Shown in pieces: positions 8,786-15,269 of a DNA stretch of 64,000 bases. The notes beneath the pieces were generated by a model. That model ran no database searches, was not told where the DNA came from, and saw only the letters and a program-made list of their open reading frames with translations. The DNA is from Streptomyces platensis (lineage in GTDB: Bacteria > Actinomycetota > Actinomycetes > Streptomycetales > Streptomycetaceae). Positions within the stretch are counted from its first letter, which is position 1. Each line of letters begins with the position of its first letter. The DNA lies in contig NZ_CP023691.1 in assembly GCF_008704855.1 (NCBI RefSeq), positions 248,001 through 312,000 of the forward strand, given 5' to 3'. The position numbers and the translations under genes are program-made.

Positions 8786-9610
8786 TCACAGCGTTGAGTA
8801 CGCGTTTCTGCGGGCGATCACGGCGCCGATGCCGAGCGCCAAGAACAGCCCCCACGAGGGCAGTTGGTCCGGCTGAAGGACACGCTCCAGGTCAACAGGG
8901 CCGTGGTCGGTGGCCCACGCGAGTACCACGACGACGCCCCAGGCGCCCACCAGCCCGGTGGCGGCGCGGGTCACGCCGACCACGCTGCCCAGCGCCAGGG
9001 CGGTGGAGGTGAAGGCCAGGGAGGGCAGCAGCCACTGCGCGGCCGTCATCGTTCCGGTCAGCCATCCCTCCACCAGGAGCGCGGGCAGGACCACCACGAG
9101 AACCGCCGCGGTGCGCCGGAGGAGCAGGGGCAGGCCGGCTCGGGCGGTCGAGGCCGTCAGTTCGTGCGCCGGGTCCAGGCCGCGCGACCACGATGCGGCG
9201 ACACCGCACAGCGGCAGCACGGGTGCGATCGCCAACACGGGAGAGACGCCGCCGAGGAACACGGGCCGCGCGACTGCGTCCAGCAGCAGCGCCATCAGGG
9301 TGACGAGGACGGTCATGGCCAACCACGGGGCCATGACCGGCGTCAGCCAGGCAGCGACCCACCTCGGGCGGTGTCGCCGCGAGGGCGCCCTGACGGCCGC
9401 GTCCAACTGCGGTTCCAGACCGGCCCGGACGGTGTCGACGAGCGCGGCGATGCCGGGCGCCTCGGTGGACACACAGGCCGCCAGGTGGCCCCGGCACAAC
9501 GCGCAGGTCTCCAGATGGGCCTCCAACGCCCATACGGTGTCCGCGGCCATCGTCGCGTCACCACGTGCGTAGTCGTCGATCAACTGCCTCGACGCGTGTT
9601 CCCCGCTCAT
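8786..9610 (-). CDS. Zinc-finger (ZAS) anti-sigma-type membrane protein
   Basis: 274 residues. The N-terminus has the zinc anti-sigma signature HLETCALC (His32, Cys36, Cys39), which in ZAS proteins binds zinc and the cognate ECF sigma factor. About six hydrophobic segments follow from residue ~95, more than the single helix of a typical anti-sigma factor. The ATG overlaps the TGA of the sigma gene (ATGA, 9607-9610), so the two are made together. It most likely holds the sigma factor at the membrane; the large membrane domain may sense the same stress or compound that the ABC transporter handles. Confidence 0.85.
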   Translation of the reverse strand: MSGEHASRQLIDDYARGDATMAADTVWALEAHLETCALCRGHLAACVSTEAPGIAALVDTVRAGLEPQLDAAVRAPSRRHRPRWVAAWLTPVMAPWLAMTVLVTLMALLLDAVARPVFLGGVSPVLAIAPVLPLCGVAASWSRGLDPAHELTASTARAGLPLLLRRTAAVLVVVLPALLVEGWLTGTMTAAQWLLPSLAFTSTALALGSVVGVTRAATGLVGAWGVVVVLAWATDHGPVDLERVLQPDQLPSWGLFLALGIGAVIARRNAYSTL

Positions 9611-10167
9611 GTCAGCGCCTCCCGCATCGCGATCCGGGCCCGGCGGGCGCGGGTCTTGACCGTGCCTTCGGGCAGTCTGAGCAGGACGGCGGTCTCCCGG
9701 ATGGAGAGCCCGTCGAGCACCGTGGCCCGTAGCACTTCTCGGAGTTCCGGCGCCAGCTGCCGCAGGGCGTCGCCGACGTCGCCGCCGACGGTCCCGGCGA
9801 GTGCCTCTTCCTCCGCCGCGGGCACCACCGCCCGCTCGGCGGCGGCGACCGGCGGTTCGGCGTGGTGGGCACGGCGCCGGAACGCGTCGACGAGGCGGCG
9901 CGCCGCGATCGTCCACAGCCACCCGACGGCAGTCCCGCCGACCGCGCTCCCGGCGAACGCACCGGCCGCGCGCCACACCGCCAGATAGGTCTCCTGCATG
10001 ACCTCGGCGACGATCTGCTCGTCCGCGCAGCGGCGGCGCAACCGCACCGCCAGCCACGGCGAGGTGCGCCGGTACAACTCGTCGAACGCCCCGCGGTCAC
10101 CTCTGGCCACCAGCCGGACAAGGCGTTCCTCATCCAGTTCGTCCAGTGCTCTCCTGCGTGATCTCAC
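9607..10167 (-). CDS. ECF-type RNA polymerase sigma factor
   Basis: 186 residues from GTG 10167. Region 2 is seen as AFDELYRRTSPWLAVRLRRRC and VMQETYLAVWRAA, and region 4 as LRQLAPELREVLRATVLDGLSIRETAVLLRLPEGTVKTRARRAR, with the HTH. The start is uncertain; a further GTG at 10224 would add 19 residues. First gene of the operon sigma, anti-sigma, ATPase, permease, membrane protein. Release from the anti-sigma should allow transcription of its own operon, judging by how such pairs usually work. Confidence 0.85.
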   Translation of the reverse strand: MRSRRRALDELDEERLVRLVARGDRGAFDELYRRTSPWLAVRLRRRCADEQIVAEVMQETYLAVWRAAGAFAGSAVGGTAVGWLWTIAARRLVDAFRRRAHHAEPPVAAAERAVVPAAEEEALAGTVGGDVGDALRQLAPELREVLRATVLDGLSIRETAVLLRLPEGTVKTRARRARIAMREALT

Positions 10168-10208
10168 ACCAGCCAGACGCCCGGTTCGGCGCGCAGGTTC
10201 TGGATCCA

Positions 10209-10226
10209 CTGTGAACTGAGTCACAG
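10209..10226. promoter_or_regulatory. Interrupted palindrome upstream of ECF sigma gene
   Basis: CTGTGA and TCACAG form a perfect 6-base inverted repeat around a 6-base spacer, 42 bases before the chosen GTG of the sigma gene. It could be an operator or overlap the promoter of the ABC operon. If translation starts at GTG 10224 it would lie in the coding sequence. Confidence 0.35.
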
Positions 10227-10317
10227 ACGCCCGTATGTTCCTGCGGCCTGAGCACCGCGGAGCCTCGAGGGTGCAGGCCGCGTTCCGCGCCGCCTGCCTC
10301 CGGCCTCCTCGGTCGCG

Positions 10318-10443
10318 GTGGGCTCGGACGACGCAGAACACCTGCGTGAGCTGGTCGACGCCCTGCACCTCAATGCCGACGAGGCGACAGTGCGCCAGTA
10401 CCGAAAGCTGCTGCGCGACCACTCGCGTCGTCAACGGGCCTGA
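10318..10443 (+). pseudogene. 3' remnant of an unidentified gene
   Basis: A 41-codon stretch with coding-like third positions and a helical, charged sequence (AEHLRELVDALHLNADEATV, YRKLLRDHSRRQRA, stop). No ribosome binding site is seen at the GTG, so it looks like the tail of a lost gene. Its 3' end overlaps the 3' end of the convergent minus-strand frame by 13 bases. Family not recognised. Confidence 0.25.
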
Positions 10444-10679
10444 AGTTCGCCCACGATCCGTTCAGCCGCGATCCGGGCTGGCGCAAGCTTGGGATCGGCC
10501 TCGTCGGCCCAGCGGCCGACGACCTTCGTGCAGTAGAACAGCGTCATCCGCAGCCCCTCCCTACCTTCCAAGTCCTCGCGACGCTCCCGCCACATCCGTT
10601 CCGCAAGACCAGGGGCCACCAGAGAATTCCCCCACAGCGAGGCAGCGTCCAGGGCGGCGACCGCGCCCTGGCCGGGCAC
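10431..10679 (-). CDS. Hypothetical protein, possibly partial
   Basis: 82 residues from a GTG, with clear coding bias in the C-terminal half (GLRMTLFYCTKVVGRWADEADPKLAPARIAAERI). The start is uncertain and the upstream side runs head-on into the broken DUF317 gene, so the N-terminus may be lost. Not recognised. Confidence 0.35.
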   Translation of the reverse strand: MPGQGAVAALDAASLWGNSLVAPGLAERMWRERREDLEGREGLRMTLFYCTKVVGRWADEADPKLAPARIAAERIVGELQAR

Positions 10680-10697
10680 CAGTACATCCGCCGCACC

Positions 10698-11169
10698 ATG
10701 CAAGCGCTCGTCCGGCGGGTGCGCGAGCGCCCCGGTGCCGATGTCGCCTCGCGGCTGGCAGCCGACCCCTTGGGCGCCCCGGTGGACGAGAAAGCCGTCA
10801 CTGCCGCCACACAGCCCCTCTCCGACGCCGGGTGGAAGCGCACAGTGGACGGGCGATGGATCCGCTGGACGTCCCCCGCCGGGGACGCTGGGGTCCAGTT
10901 CGATGCCTTCGCCGCCCAGCATCCGCAGCCGTCACTCGCCACCTGGACCGTCTGGGCCGGCCCCGGCCCCGACCGCCCCACCTGGATCCTCACAGCGTCC
11001 CCCCCACACCCCGAGTTCGCTGCTGGCCGGCCTCTCCGAAAACCTCGTGCACGGAGTCAGCACCCGCCTAAAACACCCCGCGGGCCACGAACACAAGACG
11101 CCCCTCGGCACCACCCCGCCGGCCACGCCAGCAGTCGTAGCCGGCCCCACTGCCAGCCGTTCACGCTGA
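10698..11169 (+). pseudogene. DUF317-domain protein, frameshifted at a C7 run
   Basis: DUF317 is an actinobacterial domain of unknown function. The conserved core is plain: PLSDAGWKRTVDGRWIRWTSP, AGVQFDAFAAQHPQPSLATW, AGPGPDRPTWILTASP. It then switches to the +1 frame as PHTPSSLLAGLSENLVHG, the normal continuation. The switch falls exactly in a run of seven C (10999-11005), and removing one C would restore the frame. Either a true frameshift or a sequencing error. The N-terminal part before residue ~30 is not typical, so the start is uncertain. Confidence 0.6.
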
Positions 11170-11213
11170 TGACAAGTACAGCAGAGCGACGCCACGCAGC
11201 GCGGGACCGCGGG

Positions 11214-11489
11214 TCAGCCAAACCGGCAATCGCGCATGATCAGGTCGATCTTGTGGACCCGATGGGTCGTGAGGACGGCGTTGATGCGGTTCCCGTACTC
11301 ACGGCGGGCCTTGCGCTGGGCTGGGATCGTTTGCGCGAGCAGCTCGCCGAACTTCGGACGCTGGAGCGGGCGAAGGCGGCTGGAGGCGCCAGCCTCCTCT
11401 TCGAGGACGACCCCCGGGGTGGCGAAGGCGGTGGGCCTGCTCGATCGCCTCTCGGTAAGTGGGTGTTTCACAAGTCCGCCCTTTCCCAC
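11214..11489 (-). CDS. Hypothetical protein of 91 residues
   Basis: The frame has very high third-position GC over its C-terminal two thirds and reads like real protein (KFGELLAQTIPAQRKARREY, INAVLTTHRVHKIDLIMRDC). The first ~25 residues are less convincing, so the true start may be internal or the gene truncated. It stands alone between the DUF317 remnant and the ECF41 gene. Not recognised. Confidence 0.4.
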   Translation of the reverse strand: MGKGGLVKHPLTERRSSRPTAFATPGVVLEEEAGASSRLRPLQRPKFGELLAQTIPAQRKARREYGNRINAVLTTHRVHKIDLIMRDCRFG

Positions 11490-11615
11490 TATGAGATACC
11501 GCCGTCCTACGTCGTCGGTCTGAGCGGGCTCGCTCGCTTCTGCGGGGCTGTCTTCGAAGATCCCGAGTTCGGGTGGCTACGCTGGATCCGCATGCTGGAG
11601 GAGGTTGCGATCGGT

Positions 11616-12506
11616 ATGGGTGATGGGCACGGGCCCGGACGGTCTGAGCAGGAGGAGGCGCTCGGAGCCGGATGGGAGAGGCACCGGCCTGCGGTTTTCG
11701 GCGTGGCCTACCGGCTGCTGGGGAGTGTGGCTGATGCCGAGGACGTGACCCAGGATGTGTGGTTGCGGGCGGCCGGAGCGGATCTGCGGGACATCGGTGA
11801 TCTGCGGGCCTGGCTGGTGACGGTGGCCGCGCGGCGGTCGTACGACATTCTCAAGAGTGCCCGCTTCCGTCGGGAGAGCTATGTCGGGCCGTGGCTGCCG
11901 GAGCCGCTGCTGACGGGGCCGGACGCGTCGCAGCCGGTACTCGTCGATGAATCCGTCAGCTCGGCGATGCTGCTGATCATGGAAGAGCTGAGCCCGCCGG
12001 AGCGGGTGGCTTTCGTCCTGCACGATGTCTTCGGTCTTGAGTTCGGCAAGATCGCCGAAGTGCTGGACGTCTCCGTGCCGGGCGCCCGGCAGCTCGCCTC
12101 GCGGGCGCGACGGCGGGTGGCCAAGGCGAAACAGTCCATGCCGCAGGCGTCGAAGGCGGAGCGCGAACGCGTCCTCGCGGTTTTCCGCGCCGCGTACGAG
12201 GCCGGGGACCTGGCCGGCTTGGTCAGGCTCCTGCACCCGGACGCCGTCTTCGTCACCGACGGCGGCGGCAAGGCATTCGCGGCACGCAAGCTCATCCACG
12301 GCGGCGAGCGCGTTGCCGAGGTCATGGTGCGTGTGGGACGCCGGTGGCGTCCGGACCGTATCGCCTTCGCTGAAGTCGGCGGCGAGCTCGCCCTGGTGTC
12401 CTACCGCGAAGGCCGGGTCCAGTCCGTGGACACGGTCCAGATCACAGACGGTCTGATCACCACGTACCGCAGGGTCATCAATCCCGACAAACTCGTGCGC
12501 GTCTGA
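11616..12506 (+). CDS. ECF41-type sigma factor (SigJ family) with SnoaL-like C-terminal domain
   Basis: 296 residues. Sigma region 2 (GAGWERHRPAVFGVAYRLLGSVADAEDVTQDVW) and region 4 (LSPPERVAFVLHDVFGLEFGKIAEVL) are followed by a SnoaL-like domain from about residue 185. This extension carries the two hallmark motifs of ECF41: DGGGK (215-219) and NPDKL (289-293). In this group no anti-sigma factor is needed; the extension itself controls activity. ATG 11616 is chosen because GGAGGAGG (11597-11604) lies 11 bases upstream. The next gene is a flavodoxin-type oxidoreductase behind a matching ECF41 promoter, the classic arrangement for this group. Confidence 0.92.
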   Translation: MGDGHGPGRSEQEEALGAGWERHRPAVFGVAYRLLGSVADAEDVTQDVWLRAAGADLRDIGDLRAWLVTVAARRSYDILKSARFRRESYVGPWLPEPLLTGPDASQPVLVDESVSSAMLLIMEELSPPERVAFVLHDVFGLEFGKIAEVLDVSVPGARQLASRARRRVAKAKQSMPQASKAERERVLAVFRAAYEAGDLAGLVRLLHPDAVFVTDGGGKAFAARKLIHGGERVAEVMVRVGRRWRPDRIAFAEVGGELALVSYREGRVQSVDTVQITDGLITTYRRVINPDKLVRV

Positions 12507-12508
12507 GC

Positions 12509-12535
12509 TGTCACACCTGGAGGGGCTACCTCGTC
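12509..12535 (+). promoter_or_regulatory. ECF41-type promoter
   Basis: TGTCACA (12509-12515), exactly 16 bases, then CGTC (12532-12535). This equals the -35/-10 pair reported for ECF41 sigma factors as I recall it. It lies just after the sigma gene's stop and ~64 bases before the ATG of the flavodoxin-type gene, so that gene is the predicted direct target. Confidence 0.8.
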
Positions 12536-12598
12536 TCCCTGGTGAATTGACCGCCTCGCGCCGCGCCACGCGGCACGATCCTGAGGAGCCCTGCCATC

Positions 12599-13225
12599 AT
12601 GACCACGCCTGCCCCGGCCGCTTCTTCCGCCGCTGCCGTCCCGCCGGTCGTCGCCATCGCCCATCACTCGGGCTTCGGCCACACCTCGGTGCTGGCCGAA
12701 GCGGTGCGCGAGGGCGCCGCCGACACCGGGGCGACCGTCCACCTGGTCAAGGTCGACGAGATCACCGAGGAGCAGTGGGCGCTGCTCGACACCGCCGACG
12801 CGATCGTCTTCGGCTCGCCGACCTACATGGGCACCGCGTCCGGCGCCTTCCACGTCTTCGCCGAGGCCACCTCGAAGCGCTGGGCGACCCGCGCCTGGCA
12901 GGACAAGCTGGCGGCCGGCTTCACCAACTCCGGTTCAAAGAGCGGCGACAAGCTGCACACCCTGCAGTTCTTCTCCGTGCTGGCCGCCCAGCACGGAATG
13001 CACTGGATCAACCTCGGCCTGCCGTCCGGCTGGCACTCCACCACCGCCTCCGAGAACGACCTCAACCGCCTCGGCTTCTACCTGGGCGCTGGCGCGCAGA
13101 CCGACACCGACCGGGGCCCGGACGGCGTCCACGAGGCCGACATAGCCACCGCCGAACACCTCGGCCGGCGAGTCGCCGCCCAGGCCGCGGTGTACGCCGC
13201 CGGTCGCGCCGCGGTCGCCGCCTGA
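12599..13225 (+). CDS. Flavodoxin-family (WrbA-like) NAD(P)H oxidoreductase
   Basis: 208 residues. An FMN-binding flavodoxin fold is indicated by AIAHHSGFGHTSVLAEAV (phosphate loop region), IVFGSPTYMGTASGAFHVF and LAAGFTNSGSKSGDKLHTL. Such proteins reduce quinones by two electrons and protect against redox stress. GAGGAG lies upstream of the ATG at 12599. Located directly behind an ECF41 sigma gene and its promoter motif; ECF41 targets are typically small oxidoreductases, decarboxylases or epimerases, so this pairing makes sense. Confidence 0.88.
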   Translation: MTTPAPAASSAAAVPPVVAIAHHSGFGHTSVLAEAVREGAADTGATVHLVKVDEITEEQWALLDTADAIVFGSPTYMGTASGAFHVFAEATSKRWATRAWQDKLAAGFTNSGSKSGDKLHTLQFFSVLAAQHGMHWINLGLPSGWHSTTASENDLNRLGFYLGAGAQTDTDRGPDGVHEADIATAEHLGRRVAAQAAVYAAGRAAVAA

Positions 13226-13315
13226 TCCGCCTCCCACGGGTGCCGGGCGCCGGTGAGCGACGTACGCGCCCGGCCCGCGCGCCCCGTTCCGCGCGTGCCG
13301 CCCCTACAGCCGGCG

Positions 13316-13485
13316 TCACGCGGCCTGGACGAGTTCGCCGGGCCGCGGCGGGGCGGCGCTGGGGTAGTGGCGGGGCCGGGCCAGGCGGCGGGTCATCAGC
13401 GTGATGACGGCCGTGTTGAGCATCGCTTCCGTGTACGCGGGGAGGCGCTCGCTAGTCTCTGACCAGCCGCCGGGCGTGCATCCAC
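13316..13485 (-). pseudogene. C-terminal remnant of IS5-family transposase
   Basis: The minus strand reads MHARRLVRDY, then after one extra base ERLPAYTEAMLNTAVITLMTRRLARP, the usual last ~45 residues of an IS5-group transposase (RDYERLP...AM...TLMTRRL). Everything upstream, including the catalytic Asp residues, is missing, and a single-base insertion (GACTAGCGAG for an expected GACTACGAG) breaks the frame. A fossil of an insertion. Confidence 0.6.
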
Positions 13486-13560
13486 CAGCTTACGAGCCGG
13501 TATAGCACCAGCCCTCGGCCCGCACGTCTCTTCTTGGGCCGCGGCTCGGCCGGACGCAGA

Positions 13561-13625
13561 GGTGCGCCGCAGGCACGGACCTGCGGCGCACCGTGGTGGC
13601 CGGTGAGCGGCGCAGCTCACCGGCC
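13561..13625. repeat. Two tandem perfect hairpins
   Basis: GGTGCGCCGCAGG (13561-13573) pairs with CCTGCGGCGCACC (13580-13592): 13 bp, loop of 6. Five bases later GGCCGGTGAGC (13598-13608) pairs with GCTCACCGGCC (13615-13625): 11 bp, loop of 6. Neither stem has a mismatch and no U-run follows on either strand. They lie ~140 bases upstream of the EF-G domain IV gene and ~340 bases after the flavodoxin gene. Possible roles: double terminator, structured small RNA or leader. A short palindrome GGTCAGTGACC follows. Confidence 0.6.
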
Positions 13626-13828
13626 GGTTCAGGCCGGTCAGTGACCGTGGCGTCCCCAGCTTTGACGCACCCAGATGCCCCATGGGTTACCGGGGTGCGC
13701 AAGCCTCGCCGGGCTCTGACTGCCTGAACCGATATTGAGGAGGAAACCTGGAGGCACTGGCGGTGTGGGCATGGGCAGCCTCCGAAAGTCGGTGGCATGA
13801 CAGCGCCGCCGCTCGTACGGTGCCCGCT

Positions 13829-14272
13829 ATGAATGCCACGCTCCCCCGCCCCGTCCGTGGAGTGAAGGTGTACTCACGACAGACGATCGGGGCATGCGCG
13901 CCGACCTACGGACGAGTAGAGCTGGACTTCGAGCCGGCGTCGGCGTCAGCCGCCTCGTCCATCGAGTTCGCGTGTACCGCCGAGCCCGAACCATCGCCAG
14001 AGTACGAAGAGTCCCTCGCCCAAGGCATTCTGTGCGAGCTGGCCGCGACGGACATCAAAGTCCCCGACGCCTACCGCGGCCCACCGGTGAGAGCACGTGT
14101 GATCGTGCGTGCCGTGTCCTGGCACTGGGTCGACAGTTGCGAGCTGACCTTCGCCCGCCTGGGCGCCCTCGCAGTACGGGAAGCACTGTCCTGTGTTTCG
14201 GAAGACCGTGAACCGCAACTGATCGAGACAAGAGTCAGCCTGACCTTGCCTCAGCATTTCGGAGCGCGTTGA
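13829..14272 (+). CDS. Stand-alone EF-G domain IV-like protein
   Basis: 147 residues matching only domain IV of elongation factor G and ribosomal protection proteins. Visible marks in order: VKVYSRQTI (YRETI-like start), YGRVELDFEPA, SPEYEESLAQGI (the PxEY...GI motif) and RVIVRAVSWHWVDSCELTFARLGALAVREAL (the WVDSxExAF motif). No GTPase or other EF-G domain is present. In EF-G this domain enters the ribosomal A site. Whether this protein binds ribosomes is unknown. A GTG at 13763 with GGAGG eight bases upstream is an alternative start, adding 22 residues of unconvincing sequence. Confidence 0.6.
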   Translation: MNATLPRPVRGVKVYSRQTIGACAPTYGRVELDFEPASASAASSIEFACTAEPEPSPEYEESLAQGILCELAATDIKVPDAYRGPPVRARVIVRAVSWHWVDSCELTFARLGALAVREALSCVSEDREPQLIETRVSLTLPQHFGAR

Positions 14273-14321
14273 CCCCGACCGGCAAGAAGCCCGCCAGGCA
14301 GCAAACGTAACGAGGAGCGGC

Positions 14322-14834
14322 GTGACCGACACCACACCGCTGTGCTGGATCGGCGACACATACGAGGTGCACTGCCTAGTGCTCGCGCAGCATGTGACGG
14401 GCCGCGAGCTCTTAATGCGGCTGGGAGGCGATTCTGCGGACATGTTCATTCCGCAGGACGAGAAAGAGGCGAACCAATTCCTGTGGGCGGGCATGGAGGA
14501 CTACTGGCCCTGGGGTGCCGCACGAGTTGGTGAGGCCGGATCCTGGGGCTTCTCGCTGGAGCCGGCCAGTATCTGGGGAAGCAACTCGGCGCGGCTGGAG
14601 CAGGCATCGTGGGGGACGCAGGCGACGTGCTGCTTCACGGCAGATGGCACGGAATGCGTCGAGTACTGGCGAGACGGCGTGCTTGTCACGGGGGTCGACA
14701 CCGCGGCGCCTCATGAGCAGACCCGCAAAGACGGTGCCGATCGGACTTCCTGGTGGAGCAGATGGAACGCGTTGGCCTTCTCGGCGTGGGCGGCCGCGCT
14801 CACCGCCCCGGCCTGGCTCTGCTCCATGAAGTGA
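14322..14834 (+). CDS. DUF6461-like protein
   Basis: 170 residues from a GTG with GAGGAG seven bases upstream. The pattern LVLAQHVTGRELLMRLGG, then GSWGFSLEPASIWGS, then TQATCCFTADGTECVEYWRDG follows the DUF6461 family, abundant in Streptomyces and of unknown function. It follows the EF-G domain IV gene by 49 bases on the same strand and may be cotranscribed. The C-terminus (WSRWNALAFSAWAAALTAPAWL) is hydrophobic. Family call is from sequence pattern only. Confidence 0.6.
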   Translation: MTDTTPLCWIGDTYEVHCLVLAQHVTGRELLMRLGGDSADMFIPQDEKEANQFLWAGMEDYWPWGAARVGEAGSWGFSLEPASIWGSNSARLEQASWGTQATCCFTADGTECVEYWRDGVLVTGVDTAAPHEQTRKDGADRTSWWSRWNALAFSAWAAALTAPAWLCSMK

Positions 14835-15269
14835 CCGGCGTAGCCCTGGACCTGGAGCGAACGACGCTCGCATTGGCGGGGAAGCTGCCGGCTGAGGGGT
14901 TTGGGCCGGAGCAGGCCACAGCAGACAAGAACGCATCGGGGGCCGCTGCCCCAATCGGTACGGGCGGTCTGGGGGGGCGCTGTGGGCGGGCCGGTGGGTG
15001 AGCCTCGTGTACTGCGGGAAGCCAGCACGGCGAAGACATCTGGCGGGGGCGGGCTTGCTGGCTCGTAAGCGAACCGGCCGTCGGCCCGGAAGACCGGGCC
15101 GACGGCTGCGTGTGTGGCTTAGTGCTCCCCCCCCAGTGAGTGTCACCAGCTCCGGGATCCTGCCGCTGAAGGGCGGAACAGCCAACGCTAAGGCCGCGTC
15201 GTGGAGAATGGGTCCGATCGAGCCCCGCGAGAGGACCGAGGGGTACCGGGATGCACGGGCGAAGGCGGC
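14835..15269. other. Intergenic stretch before the nuclease-ATPase gene
   Basis: 435 bases without a convincing gene. The perfect hairpin at 15077-15106 is the only feature found. The promoter of the following gene must lie in the last ~160 bases, but no clear -35/-10 pair stands out. Confidence 0.4.
15077..15106 (+). terminator. Perfect 13-bp hairpin, probable terminator
   Basis: GCCGTCGGCCCGG (15077-15089) and CCGGGCCGACGGC (15094-15106) pair without mismatch around an AAGA tetraloop. It lies about 240 bases after the DUF6461 gene and before the nuclease-ATPase gene. The sequence after it is GT-rich but has no long U-run. Confidence 0.65.

Noticed and set aside
10698..12506. Single 602-residue frame fusing DUF317 to the ECF41 sigma factor
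   Set aside because: The DUF317 part leaves this frame at 11005, the middle is not protein-like, and a strong GGAGGAGG site marks an internal start at 11616.
13598..13625. Intrinsic terminator with U-run
   Set aside because: The stem is perfect but no U-run follows on either strand, so a terminator call alone was not justified; kept as a hairpin pair.
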